Source: Cyclobacterium sp. SYSU L10401 (GTDB taxonomy: Bacteria > Bacteroidota > Bacteroidia > Cytophagales > Cyclobacteriaceae). From it: DNA of 64,000 bases. This document shows, in pieces, positions 17,348 to 24,774 of the stretch. The position numbers were made by a program, and so were the translations under genes. Location: NCBI RefSeq assembly GCF_010993705.1, contig NZ_WOFO01000006.1:245914-309913 (forward strand). Reading direction: 5' to 3'. Each line of letters opens with the position of its first letter. Position 1 is the first letter of the stretch. Under the pieces are notes generated by a model. The model was not told the DNA's origin. It was given only the letters and a program-made list of their open reading frames with translations, and searched no databases.

Positions 17348-18109
17348 ATGAAACTTAACTTTAAAAAAAGCGGAAAAGGAAAGCCACTGATCATCCTTCA
17401 TGGGCTGTTTGGCTCTGCGGATAACTGGATGGGAATTGCCAAAAGCCTGGAAGAAAACTATACCCTGTACCTCATCGACCTCCGCAACCACGGCGACTCT
17501 CCGCATTCCGATGAATGGAACTACCAGGCAATGGCGGAGGATCTCAGGGAATTGCTGGATGCAGAAGGACTGGATAGCGTGTACCTGCTGGGTCACTCCA
17601 TGGGGGGGAAAGCAGCCATGAAACTGGCCCTGTTGTACCCGGATCGGGTGGATAAACTGATTGTAGCCGACATTGCGCCCAGGCCCTACCCCGTCCACCA
17701 CCAGCACATCCTGGAAGCACTAAACGCCGTGGACCTGGATAGCACCGATTCCCGGAAGGCAGCAGAAGCACAATTGGCCGAATACATTGATGAAAAAGGT
17801 ATCCGGCAGTTTCTATTAAAAAACCTGACCCGCAAGGAAGGTAAGTTTGCCTGGAAGATCAACCTGCCGGTGATTACCGAAAAGATAGAAAATGTGGGAG
17901 AGGCGATCGAATCGGAAAAGCCATTTGAGAAGCCAGTCCTCTTTATGGGAGGGGCCAATTCGGATTACATCAAAAGCAGCGATAAGGATGCCATAGAAAA
18001 CCTTTTTCCGGACAATCGCATCATCCACCTCAAAGATGCCGGGCACTGGCTTCATGCGGAACAACCGGATGCGGTAGTGGCTACTTTGAAAGCCTTTCTT
18101 GACGCTTAA
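17348..18109 (+). CDS. alpha/beta hydrolase (YbfF-like esterase)
   Basis: 253 aa. It has an alpha/beta-hydrolase fold with oxyanion HGLFGSADNW, nucleophile Ser in LLGHSMGGKAA, an Asp in the GGANSDYI region and the catalytic His in DAGHWLHAEQP. It resembles the small esterases (YbfF group) often found after pdxJ. Its natural substrate is unknown. It is cotranscribed with pdxJ, with a 6-bp gap. Confidence 0.9.
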   Translation: MKLNFKKSGKGKPLIILHGLFGSADNWMGIAKSLEENYTLYLIDLRNHGDSPHSDEWNYQAMAEDLRELLDAEGLDSVYLLGHSMGGKAAMKLALLYPDRVDKLIVADIAPRPYPVHHQHILEALNAVDLDSTDSRKAAEAQLAEYIDEKGIRQFLLKNLTRKEGKFAWKINLPVITEKIENVGEAIESEKPFEKPVLFMGGANSDYIKSSDKDAIENLFPDNRIIHLKDAGHWLHAEQPDAVVATLKAFLDA

Positions 18110-18177
18110 GTAATCTCGCCATTGAAAAAAGCAGAAAGATGGGAAATGGGCCTCCGTGTCCGTTCACCTGCCCCAAC

Positions 18178-18199
18178 CCCCTCCTGTTTTCAGGAGGGG
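18178..18199. repeat. GC-rich hairpin downstream of the hydrolase
   Basis: A perfect 9-bp stem CCCCTCCTG / CAGGAGGGG with loop TTTT, extended by the weaker flanks CACC...GGTGG. It has no T-run, so it is a repeat-type or rho-assisted stem rather than a classic terminator. It starts the 450-bp gene-free stretch 18110-18557. Confidence 0.5.
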
Positions 18200-18238
18200 A
18201 GACAGGGGGTGGTAAAAATACGTCATCGGTAGACCTAC

Positions 18239-18402
18239 CGTCATCGCGAGCACAGCGAAGCGATCTGAATCGGAGCGGCGGCATTAATCCATCGGGAAAT
18301 GGGAATAGGATCCAAAGGTCGTCCACATACCCCTTCAGACTGCCGCGGGTGCATAGCTATTTTCGATTCCTTTTTATTCCCGTATGCACCCTCGCAGTGA
18401 CG
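18239..18402. repeat. GTCATYGCGAG dispersed repeat, copy 1
   Basis: A 164-bp unit bounded by inverted ends CGTCATCGCGAG and CTCGCAGTGACG. The interior (GAAGCGATCTGAATCGG, GACTGCCGCGGGTGCA) is nearly identical to copy 2 at 18994-19157. It is just preceded by the palindrome CGGTAGACCTACCG. Confidence 0.85.
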
Positions 18403-18431
18403 ACCAAACCCGTCATCGGTAGACCTAACAT

Positions 18432-18460
18432 TTTTTTAAACGCAGAAATCGGGATGACGA
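18432..18460 (+). repeat. short direct repeat, left copy
   Basis: The sequence around CGCAGAAATCGGGATGACGA recurs in the same orientation at about 18905-18935. The two copies flank the small membrane-protein gene at 18558 and look like worn fragments of the neighbouring GTCAT-type repeats. Confidence 0.6.
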
Positions 18461-18557
18461 AGAGTTTTCTGTGGTATATGCGAATCCTCCAGGCGGATAT
18501 ATTTTTAATTCCTTATCAATTGGTTACTTTTAAAATATTCGCAAAAAAAAAAGAACC

Positions 18558-18857
18558 ATGAACGGCTTTATTAAAACCAGGGAACAGCTTAAGAATTGGA
18601 ACATTCGTAGCAGTACCCTAACCCTGGCCATCTACATACTTTATGGAGTATTTTATCGCTTGGATCTGCCTTCATGGTACGAGTACTCCCTGATTGCCAT
18701 TACCCTTTTTAACCTGGTGCTGGTAGGTGTACTTCTTTACATTAGTTTGGTAAAAAGGCAGCTGGTGGATCATTTAAAAACGGCTGTGTTTTTAGGTATT
18801 TTTAGATTGGCCATCAATCTGGTATTGTTGATGCTGATTGTGAATAATAGCTACTAA
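18558..18857 (+). CDS. small membrane protein, unknown
   Basis: 99 aa with three hydrophobic helices (about 20-38, 44-63 and 75-96) and basic ends (FIKTREQLKNWNIR; VKRQLVDHLK between helices 2 and 3). I recognise no family. Its ATG follows a purine-rich AAAAAAAAAAGAACC leader. It is isolated between repeat arrays. A real small inner-membrane protein seems likely, because hydrophobicity and codon use are regular and the gene excludes the repeats. Confidence 0.55.
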   Translation: MNGFIKTREQLKNWNIRSSTLTLAIYILYGVFYRLDLPSWYEYSLIAITLFNLVLVGVLLYISLVKRQLVDHLKTAVFLGIFRLAINLVLLMLIVNNSY

Positions 18858-18904
18858 GCTGAGTTCTTTCAGTGACAAAAGGCCCCGTCGTTGCAGGAAT
18901 TAAC

Positions 18905-18935
18905 TTTTTAAAAAACGCAGAAATCGGGATGACGA
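18905..18935 (+). repeat. short direct repeat, right copy
   Basis: Second copy of the AAACGCAGAAATCGGGATGACGA element at 18432-18460. It follows the stop codon of the small membrane protein by about 50 bp and is preceded by a worn CCCGTCGTTGCAG end. Confidence 0.6.
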
Positions 18936-18993
18936 AATATATATATCTATTTAAACTTCAACATATTATAAAATAAGTCATCGGTACACCTAC

Positions 18994-19157
18994 CGTCATT
19001 GCGAGCCCAGCGAAGCGATCTGAATCGGAGCGGCGGCATTAATTTATCGGGAAATTGGAATAGGATCGAAAGGTCGTCCACATACCCCCTCAGACTGCCG
19101 CGGGTGCATGGTTATTTTCGATTCCTTTTTATTCCCGTCTGCACCCTCGCAGTGACG
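18994..19157. repeat. GTCATTGCGAG dispersed repeat, copy 2
   Basis: A 164-bp unit from CGTCATTGCGAG to CTCGCAGTGACG, close to copy 1 over its whole length. Together with copies 3 and 4 it forms a head-to-tail array in the 700-bp gap 18858-19556, which holds no gene that I can support. Confidence 0.85.
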
Positions 19158-19164
19158 ACAAGAC

Positions 19165-19331
19165 CCGTCATTGCGAGCCCCGCGAAGCAATCTGAACCGA
19201 AGCGGGTCCATAAGTTTATCGAAAAATGACAGTAAAATCGAAATAGCGGTTACCTATCCCTAAAGACTGCCGCGGGTACCAAGGCGTTTGGTCCATCCGA
19301 TTGAATCTACGTCTGCACCCTCGCAGTGACG
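19165..19331. repeat. GTCATTGCGAG dispersed repeat, copy 3
   Basis: A unit of about 167 bp with the same ends (CGTCATTGCGAGCCCCGCGAAGCAATC ... CTCGCAGTGACG). The middle is more diverged than copies 1 and 2 but keeps AGACTGCCGCGGGT. It begins 8 bp after copy 2. Confidence 0.8.
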
Positions 19332-19337
19332 ACAAGA

Positions 19338-19418
19338 CCCGTCATTGCGAGCCCCACGAAGCAATCTAAACCGGAGTGCTCACATAAGTTCATCCAAGAA
19401 AGACAGTAAAATCGGAAA
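19338..19418. repeat. GTCATTGCGAG dispersed repeat, truncated copy 4
   Basis: The left end CGTCATTGCGAGCCCCACGAAGCAATC and about 80 bp of interior similar to copy 3 (including GACAGTAAAATCGG) are present, but no right end follows. It is a partial copy. Confidence 0.7.
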
Positions 19419-19556
19419 ATTTCCTGGCCTACGTTAATAACAGATGCCAAAGCGGGTAAAAGTGCAGGTTTTTTCTGGGTGCGAGTTTTCCAGGGTCAGA
19501 AGAAGGTCATTTTTTTTATGAAGTATTCATTCAGGCTCATACTGTTCTTTAACCCA

Positions 19557-19790
19557 TTATCCTCCGAATTTTCTCCACAAATAAAGCAATAAGGTCAAGA
19601 GCAAACTGATGAGAATGCTTGTTCCCAGAGGAAAATAGAAGGTGAAATTTTCTTTTTTAAATACCATGTCTCCGGGCATCCCCTTGAAGCTGGAGAATCT
19701 GGGCAGCCACCAAAGCAGCAATCCGGTAATCAGTAGCAGCAGTCCGATAATAATAAGTATTTTTGCAATCGAAGGCATTCCATTTTCCAT
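19557..19790 (-). CDS. DUF2905 membrane protein
   Basis: 77 aa from the ATG at 19790 (a TTG two codons upstream is also open). Two transmembrane helices flank the signature loop WWLPRFSSFKGMPGDMVFKKENFTFYFPLGTS, which is typical of DUF2905 (FKGLPGDI..., FYFPL). The function is unknown. Its start codon is only 11 bp from the divergent methyltransferase ATG, so their promoters must overlap each other's genes. Confidence 0.85.
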   Translation of the reverse strand: MENGMPSIAKILIIIGLLLLITGLLLWWLPRFSSFKGMPGDMVFKKENFTFYFPLGTSILISLLLTLLLYLWRKFGG

Positions 19791-19801
19791 ATCCAAAAAT
19801 A

Positions 19802-20515
19802 ATGAAAGCTAAGGGAATACTATACCTGATACCAAATGTATTGGCACTGGAAACCGGCCCTGATATCATGGGCCCGGTAGTGAAAAACGTAATTTCGGCC
19901 ACCTCCCATTTCCTGGTGGAGGATTTCCGAACGGCCCGCAGGTACATCAGCAGCCTGAAATTGGGGATCAACCTGGAGGAGGTGCACATGGAAAAGCTGG
20001 ACAAAAGTACCCCGGACCCGCAGGTAAGAAAACTCCTTGAACCGGCACTTCATGGGCAGGATCTGGGGATCCTTTCCGATGCCGGTTGCCCGGGGATCGC
20101 AGATCCGGGAGCCAGGGCGGTGGCCTGGGCGCACCGGCTGGGCATACGGGTGGTCCCTTTGCCGGGCCCCTCGTCCATGTTCCTGGCTCTGATGGCTTCC
20201 GGTTTTAACGGACAGTCCTTTACATTCAGTGGCTATCTGCCCATTGAGCGGAAGGATCGGATCAAGGCCATCAAAGCACTGGAAACCAAAGTGATCGGGG
20301 AAAACACCACACAACTGTTTATGGAAACGCCCTTTAGAAATAACCGCCTGCTGGAAGACCTGCTGGAGCAGTTGAATCCGCAGACCCTGCTTTGCATTGC
20401 CAGTGAGCTGACAGGAGAAGGGGAGAACATACAAACCAAAAAGGTAGCGGACTGGCGTAAGGAAAAACCGGATTTGCACAAGATACCGGCGGTTTTTTTG
20501 ATTGGGTTGTCTTAA
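19802..20515 (+). CDS. tetrapyrrole-methylase-family SAM methyltransferase (RsmI-related)
   Basis: 237 aa from the ATG at 19802; the 13 codons upstream overlap the DUF2905 gene and look non-coding. Family motifs are LGILSDAGCPGIADPGA (as in RsmI), PGPSSMFLALMASGF, and FMETPFRNNRLLEDLL. The N-terminus lacks the usual RsmI GTPIGNLxD block and reads LYLIPNVLALETGP, which marks the shorter RsmI-like subgroup found in Bacteroidota. Probably an rRNA or other RNA methyltransferase; target unproven. A TATTTTTG box lies at 19758-19765. Confidence 0.85.
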   Translation: MKAKGILYLIPNVLALETGPDIMGPVVKNVISATSHFLVEDFRTARRYISSLKLGINLEEVHMEKLDKSTPDPQVRKLLEPALHGQDLGILSDAGCPGIADPGARAVAWAHRLGIRVVPLPGPSSMFLALMASGFNGQSFTFSGYLPIERKDRIKAIKALETKVIGENTTQLFMETPFRNNRLLEDLLEQLNPQTLLCIASELTGEGENIQTKKVADWRKEKPDLHKIPAVFLIGLS

Positions 20516-20888
20516 ATAAAAACCAAAAATCGACCAAAATGAGATTCAGTTCCTCTATTTTTACCAACCCTTTGTCCGCACTCACCAATGGAAGATGGTA
20601 AGCAACAGCTGTGGAGGCAATAATGGCATCCGGTAATTTGAGATTATATTTTCTTTTGAGATTTATGGCAATTTCTTTTAGGTTTGAATTCAAGGAAAAT
20701 TCAAAACAATCTTGAATTAGGGATCTTAGCTTGCTTTCCTCATCATCTGTAATATCCGGGTAGCCTAATAATTCGATTTCGGAGATAAAAGAAATCCCGA
20801 AATTGTACTTTAAGAACGGCTCAATTGTTTTGTTGCCTTCGTGTTCATTGATTAAAATATTTGTGTCTGCAATCAAATCAATCCTCAT
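20334..20888 (-). CDS. PIN-domain toxin (VapC-type) with aberrant C-terminal extension
   Basis: The first ~120 residues form a complete PIN domain with acidic residues D8 (IADTN), E37 (ISEIEL), D87 (LPDAII) and D105 (SADKGL). This fits a Mg-dependent RNase toxin. A normal protein would end near residue 120-125. Here the frame stays open for about 60 more residues read antisense to the last 182 bp of the methyltransferase gene, giving an odd Pro/Cys-rich tail (184 aa). A one-base shift near 20515 would end it at a nearby TAA. It starts within the antitoxin gene (11-bp overlap). Confidence 0.8.
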   Translation of the reverse strand: MRIDLIADTNILINEHEGNKTIEPFLKYNFGISFISEIELLGYPDITDDEESKLRSLIQDCFEFSLNSNLKEIAINLKRKYNLKLPDAIIASTAVAYHLPLVSADKGLVKIEELNLILVDFWFLFKTTQSKKPPVSCANPVFPYASPLPFWFVCSPLLLSAHWQCKAGSADSTAPAGLPAGGYF

Positions 20889-21045
20889 TTTCCCTGATCG
20901 CTGTTTGGTAGTTCATACCATCGATATTTCTTTTCAGTTTTCCAAAATGATCTTTTAAATTTCCATTTTTCTGGGTTTTATTCAGCTTTTCAGAAAGAAT
21001 TTTTGGGATGTTTTTAGCATTTTTTTTATCAATAACCACTGCCAT
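20878..21045 (-). CDS. small antitoxin of the PIN toxin
   Basis: 55 aa, ATG at 21045 and TGA at 20880-20878. It is basic with a C-terminal segment HFGKLKRNIDGMNYQTAIREN, the same type as antitoxins found in front of PIN toxins in Bacteroidota (HFGKLKR..GLxYQ..IR). It overlaps the toxin start by 11 bp, so the two are translationally coupled. It should neutralise the toxin and probably represses its own promoter. Confidence 0.75.
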   Translation of the reverse strand: MAVVIDKKNAKNIPKILSEKLNKTQKNGNLKDHFGKLKRNIDGMNYQTAIRENED

Positions 21046-21067
21046 TTTTTACCGAATTTAATTTTTT

Positions 21068-21100
21068 CAAATTTACGCATTTAACTTTACTTTCGTAAAT
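21068..21100 (-). promoter_or_regulatory. candidate promoter of the antitoxin-PIN module
   Basis: On the minus strand a perfect TAAATTTG -7 box (21075-21068) lies 21 nt after TTTA (21100-21097), a one-base variant of the TTTG -33 box. The predicted start is about 15 nt upstream of the antitoxin ATG. Confidence 0.4.
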
Positions 21101-21269
21101 GGCTGCCCGGATTATCACTTTTTTCTCCAGGTGGAGGGAAAGCTAATAAATTGGTACAAAAAACTTTTGAAAAAATCTTGGAGCTATCGCTTATCCACAT
21201 GCAAAGAACCGGGGAAAAATACCATGACGTCTGTTATAGAATTATAGTTTTTGTTGACGGCAAAGGATT

Positions 21270-21286
21270 GGCCATTGCAAATGGCC
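21270..21286. repeat. solitary REP-like palindrome
   Basis: GGCCATT-gca-AATGGCC has the same ATT-N3-AAT core as the clusters at 5237 and 6335. It lies in the 620-bp stretch 21046-21668, where I support no gene. A possible 80-aa frame there spans this palindrome and has atypical composition. Confidence 0.7.
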
Positions 21287-21440
21287 TTTTGGAAAGTAAT
21301 TTCTGTTTACAATTTCGAAAATATAGGGCGATCATGGTTCCTTGTTGTTGCTACAACCCCCTTGCAAACCTGTCAAATGAACATTTTTTTTAACGGGTAC
21401 TCCTGGTTATTCCAGCTGTCTTTTCAGAACGAATACCCAG

Positions 21441-21529
21441 CTATGTGCCCTATGTTTCTATGTGGTAAAAAATGACTTTCCTTTTTGAATTGGTGAAGAG
21501 GAACCACATAGTGCATATAGAACACATAG
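21441..21529. repeat. long imperfect inverted repeat (CTATGTG type)
   Basis: Arms 21441-21466 (CTATGTGCCCTATGTTTCTATGTGGT) and 21503-21529 pair with a few mismatches and one gap around a 36-nt centre. Each arm itself repeats CTATGTG. It looks like a small dispersed stem-loop element rather than a terminator. Confidence 0.65.
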
Positions 21530-21668
21530 TTTTAAGGTAGTTGAATCACTGTGCCTGTACCGATTTGGTCCTGGAGCAGCCCAGCCAGGCCTTCGCTCAG
21601 CGTTTATGGTAAAAAGTAAAGAGGTCCCGCCAAGAGGGAAAAGTCGATTTGATAGCTTATCAGAAGGG

Positions 21669-22169
21669 CTATTTCTTTGCTAAAACAAGCTCCAGTTCTT
21701 CTATAAACTGCTGCCCCAACCCGATTTCTGCGCGTTTTATCGGATTGCCTTCTTTCAGATGAAAGGAATGTAGCACATCATATTTGGCAGTTACTGTGTC
21801 CAACTGATTTGCATGGTAAAAGCGAAAATCCGGATCGTGAAATGCAGGAAAGGGAAAATCCAGCTCCTTTAACTCATGAACCAATTTGTTCCGATCCTCT
21901 CCGGAAAAGTAGAATAAAAAGCCCACTTCGGGAAATTCTTCACGGAATTCTGCCCAACGAAACTTACTCGAAAACACAAAAAAGGAAGATTTGTCAAAAT
22001 CATGGAAGACCACCACCTGGTGTGAGCAGGAAATACAAACACTGTCCTGTTCGGAACCCTGGTTTACAAGTTCCAGGTCGGCAGGTAAACTCATTTTTTC
22101 TAAGCGAGGACTGCAGGCAAGGCTTAGCGAGAGGGAGATAAAACACCCTAAGATTACTGATTTTTTCAT
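21669..22169 (-). CDS. thioredoxin-like-fold lipoprotein paired with propeller
   Basis: 166 aa. Lipobox LSLAC (Cys19). The body looks like a degenerate thioredoxin/peroxiredoxin fold: strand VVVFHDF, helix RWAEFREEFPEVG, strand FLFYFSGEDRNKLVHELKELDFPFPAFHDPDFRFYHANQL. The place where the CxxC would follow the first strand has no cysteines; a CISC at 45-48 lies before that strand. The start overlaps the propeller gene by 4 bp (ATGA), so they are coupled. Probably a cell-envelope partner of the propeller; function unknown. Confidence 0.6.
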   Translation of the reverse strand: MKKSVILGCFISLSLSLACSPRLEKMSLPADLELVNQGSEQDSVCISCSHQVVVFHDFDKSSFFVFSSKFRWAEFREEFPEVGFLFYFSGEDRNKLVHELKELDFPFPAFHDPDFRFYHANQLDTVTAKYDVLHSFHLKEGNPIKRAEIGLGQQFIEELELVLAKK

Positions 22170-23305
22170 GTGGGTTCTTTTACGCTGACCTGGATAATGA
22201 CCGGATAATCGTACTCTTCCTCAGGAAGTTGATCCATTGGAAAAGCACCTGGAAATTGTTGGACATGGGCTTCTAAAATGGATCGGTAGGTGGTGAAATG
22301 TATGCGATCTTCCTGGTGTATGCCAATGGGAAAATAAAACAAACTTTTTTCATCCCGGTCGGCCCTGACTTTATACCTGTTTTCACCCTGTTGAATCAGC
22401 ACTTGTTTAAAGACTTCGGTTCCCTTTTGGAACAGCACATCTGCGACCATCAGGGAATCCTGCCGGTAAATGGAACCAAAATTGGCAAAACCCTGCTCAT
22501 TGATCATCCCGAAACCTTCCATGATGTCCATTTCCCAAAATGCAGCCGGCAGGGCATAGTTGCCAAAATCGGCGCGAAGGACGCGGGACAGGGTGTCGCC
22601 CTGAAACAGGTAGATTTCAGGGTTAAAGGATTCCACCAATAAAACACCCGAATTTGCGGGATAAAAATTTCTCTCGGTCATGGGCAGCATCTGGTTTTCG
22701 TAGTCGTTTTCCAGAAATTGGCGGATGATCTTCCCCTTCGGGTCCGTTTCTATCAGCCGATGGGTGACAAAGGGAAGGTTATAGCTTCCGTAAAACAAAA
22801 AACCATTTTCTTCCAGTCTGGCGAAGGAAAACGCGATGTAGGGCAATTCAAACAGTTTGGAAAGGCTCCCATTCAGTGAGACTTCGTAGACCGAGGTTTT
22901 ATCGCCTACTGTGGAAAGCACCTGGATTTCATTTCCATTTACTGGTTCAAAGTCCTCCAGGGATGGAAGCATGCCGGGCCCTTCCCCTACCTCGGCCAAC
23001 ATGGTCTGGTAGTTTCCGGAACGATCAAACACATGGATTCCTTTTTTGGTGGATTCGTCCATAACAAAAGTCAGGCTATCACTGTACTTGACCCGTAAGT
23101 CTAATCCCACCAGGTTTTCCTCCACCGTTTCCAGTGGAACCCACCGGTCAATAGACAGGTCTTGGAATTCCAGGCTTTCGTAATCATCCAATCTGATCGG
23201 ATTCTGGGAGCGGGTGCTTTGGTTGCTGGATTCGGTACAGGCGGCTATAAAAAACGGCAACGCGAGAAAAACGGCGACTATGGGATAGATGGGTTGTCTA
23301 CTCAT
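22166..23305 (-). CDS. six-bladed beta-propeller lipoprotein (BF3864-like), copy 1
   Basis: 379 aa. Lipobox FIAAC (Cys about 23). The body is a six-bladed propeller with NHL/TolB-like repeats: FVMDESTKKGIHVFDRSGNYQTML followed by GEGPGMLP, and FPIGIHQEDRIHFTTYRS near the end. The GEGP turn after blade 1 is the hallmark of the Bacteroidota '6-bladed beta-propeller' family. Probably outer-membrane or surface anchored, ligand unknown. It is the first gene of a pair with the thioredoxin-like lipoprotein. Confidence 0.8.
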   Translation of the reverse strand: MSRQPIYPIVAVFLALPFFIAACTESSNQSTRSQNPIRLDDYESLEFQDLSIDRWVPLETVEENLVGLDLRVKYSDSLTFVMDESTKKGIHVFDRSGNYQTMLAEVGEGPGMLPSLEDFEPVNGNEIQVLSTVGDKTSVYEVSLNGSLSKLFELPYIAFSFARLEENGFLFYGSYNLPFVTHRLIETDPKGKIIRQFLENDYENQMLPMTERNFYPANSGVLLVESFNPEIYLFQGDTLSRVLRADFGNYALPAAFWEMDIMEGFGMINEQGFANFGSIYRQDSLMVADVLFQKGTEVFKQVLIQQGENRYKVRADRDEKSLFYFPIGIHQEDRIHFTTYRSILEAHVQQFPGAFPMDQLPEEEYDYPVIIQVSVKEPT

Positions 23306-23703
23306 TTCTTGGGGATTTTTAGGGAAATAGGCATGACTAAAAGTAAATAATAAAACCCAAACGAAAAAGAAAATATTAGTTTAATTACAGATTTAAATTC
23401 TACCTGGCACTTTATGGAATGGCTTTCTCCCATAGGGGCTGGCTTACGCTCGAGACCGAAAAGATGGCTTCACTGCAAATAGAAGGTTGAAGTGGCATCG
23501 TTCACTTAGGCTGGGATAAAATTTTACATCCAGGATAGGGAAGTGGTTATTACTTTTTTTTGTTTGAAGCACTTGTATTGCTTCGGACAGTGGATTTTAT
23601 TAGTTGACAAAAGGCCATTTATTCCAATTTTCCGCAGTTAACGAAAGTAGGCCAAAAATCAGGGAAGCAAAGGCCTTTTGGATCAGGTATACTAGCATTC
23701 CAA

Positions 23704-23762
23704 CAATTCCTACCTACGGAAAAAGTTCCGGATAACCAGACAGAAGGAATTGCTCCGTAGGT
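23704..23762. repeat. paired CAATTCC / ACCTACGGA repeat blocks
   Basis: Left block CAATTCC-t-ACCTACGGA (23704-23720) and right block GGAATTG-c-TCCGTAGGT (23746-23762) contain each other's inverted halves in swapped order. This suggests two copies of a dispersed element. The rest of the 488-bp stretch 23306-23793 shows no gene. Confidence 0.5.
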
Positions 23763-23793
23763 TAATTTTCTTTTTCACTATAAAGAAATTTTA

Positions 23794-24354
23794 TTAAAAA
23801 CTCTTCCCTAAACTTATTCCTCCCCAAAGCGGAAGAAATTTTCGGTATCCTTCATTATTGAAGTCAAGCGAAATAAAGGGTGTATAGCCTACCCTGAAAA
23901 AGAAGCCTCCCTCAGGTTTTTGGTACCTGTAGCCTACCCTCAGGGGTACCACCGCATCCAACGTAACTTTATCTCTGAATTGTGAAGTATTCTGATCTTG
24001 TTCACCGATTACCGTTAAATAGGTCATAATGCCAGTACCTATTTCCAAATGATGGGAGGACCTGCCAAATAGGGCGGTAATTTCTAACGGTAGTGTGGGA
24101 AGCCAATGGACCGATTTGGATGTATTGTAAGGCAGCTCCGATCGGTCGTCTCGCCACATCGAAAAGCCAGCACTGGCTGACAATTTAAGTTTTCCTTTTT
24201 GGTGTAAGATACGGGCATAACTGGCCGCATACCTTCCCGCATTTCCTCCTACCTCGAGATAAACCGCATTTTTGGCGGTAAAGGCCTTGGAATCGGCTTG
24301 GGGAAAGCCTTCAACGACAGAGGCAAGTGTTAGCAATAGGAGAAAAAGTCGCAT
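23794..24354 (-). CDS. small outer-membrane beta-barrel-like protein
   Basis: 186 aa from the ATG at 24354 (MRLFLLLLTLASVVEG, a signal peptide); 13 upstream codons are open but not hydrophobic. The mature part alternates in barrel fashion: VYLEVGGNAGRYAASYARIL, LKLSASAGFSMWR, GGFFFRVGYTPFISLDF, and ends with Phe in GISLGKSF. Probably a small porin-like or OmpA-barrel-like protein. It stands alone between two long gene-poor stretches. Function unknown. Confidence 0.65.
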   Translation of the reverse strand: MRLFLLLLTLASVVEGFPQADSKAFTAKNAVYLEVGGNAGRYAASYARILHQKGKLKLSASAGFSMWRDDRSELPYNTSKSVHWLPTLPLEITALFGRSSHHLEIGTGIMTYLTVIGEQDQNTSQFRDKVTLDAVVPLRVGYRYQKPEGGFFFRVGYTPFISLDFNNEGYRKFLPLWGGISLGKSF

Positions 24355-24694
24355 TTTGGATTTAACAAGACGAAAATTAGCCCCCCTCCGCATAGCCTTG
24401 AGCTTTTTCTGAATTCACTGTGTAAACTTGCTTCATAATGAGTCTATTAGTCAAATTAAAACGTTAATCCTAAAGTAAAACTAAAAATACCGTAAAACAA
24501 ATGAATTGACTAATTTTTCAATCATATTATAAAAATACCAAAGATATGTATTATTGTTTCATCCAAAATAGGATTTTTATGTTTTTTAATTCAGGGAAAA
24601 TGTATTCATTCCAATAATTTCAATTTTCTGAGATCACCCTGTTTTACAACTGATTATTGTGGTTCGATATAAGTTTTAGGCCCTTGCAAATGCC

Positions 24695-24729
24695 TTTCGG
24701 TAGGTGCCGTCAGGATGGCATCACCGAAA
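24695..24729. repeat. stem-loop repeat TTTCGGTAGGTGCC/GGCATCACCGAAA
   Basis: Arms 24695-24708 and 24717-24729 form a strong imperfect stem with the 8-nt loop GTCAGGAT. This type (GGTGCCGTCAGG) looks like a dispersed Bacteroidota intergenic element. The rest of 24355-24774 is AT-rich with no gene that I can support. Confidence 0.5.
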
Positions 24730-24774
24730 ATCAGGAGTGAAGAGGCATACTACCCAGGAGGGGTAGCGAGAGCA

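Noticed and set aside
18139-18561. Open frame of 140 codons over the first repeat array
   Set aside because: It is translated from the GTCATCGCGAG repeat; the same residues recur at 18999-19229. Not a gene.
21151-21393. 80-codon frame between the PIN module and the 21669 gene
   Set aside because: It spans a REP-like palindrome, has Cys-rich low-quality composition and no neighbour or leader to support it.
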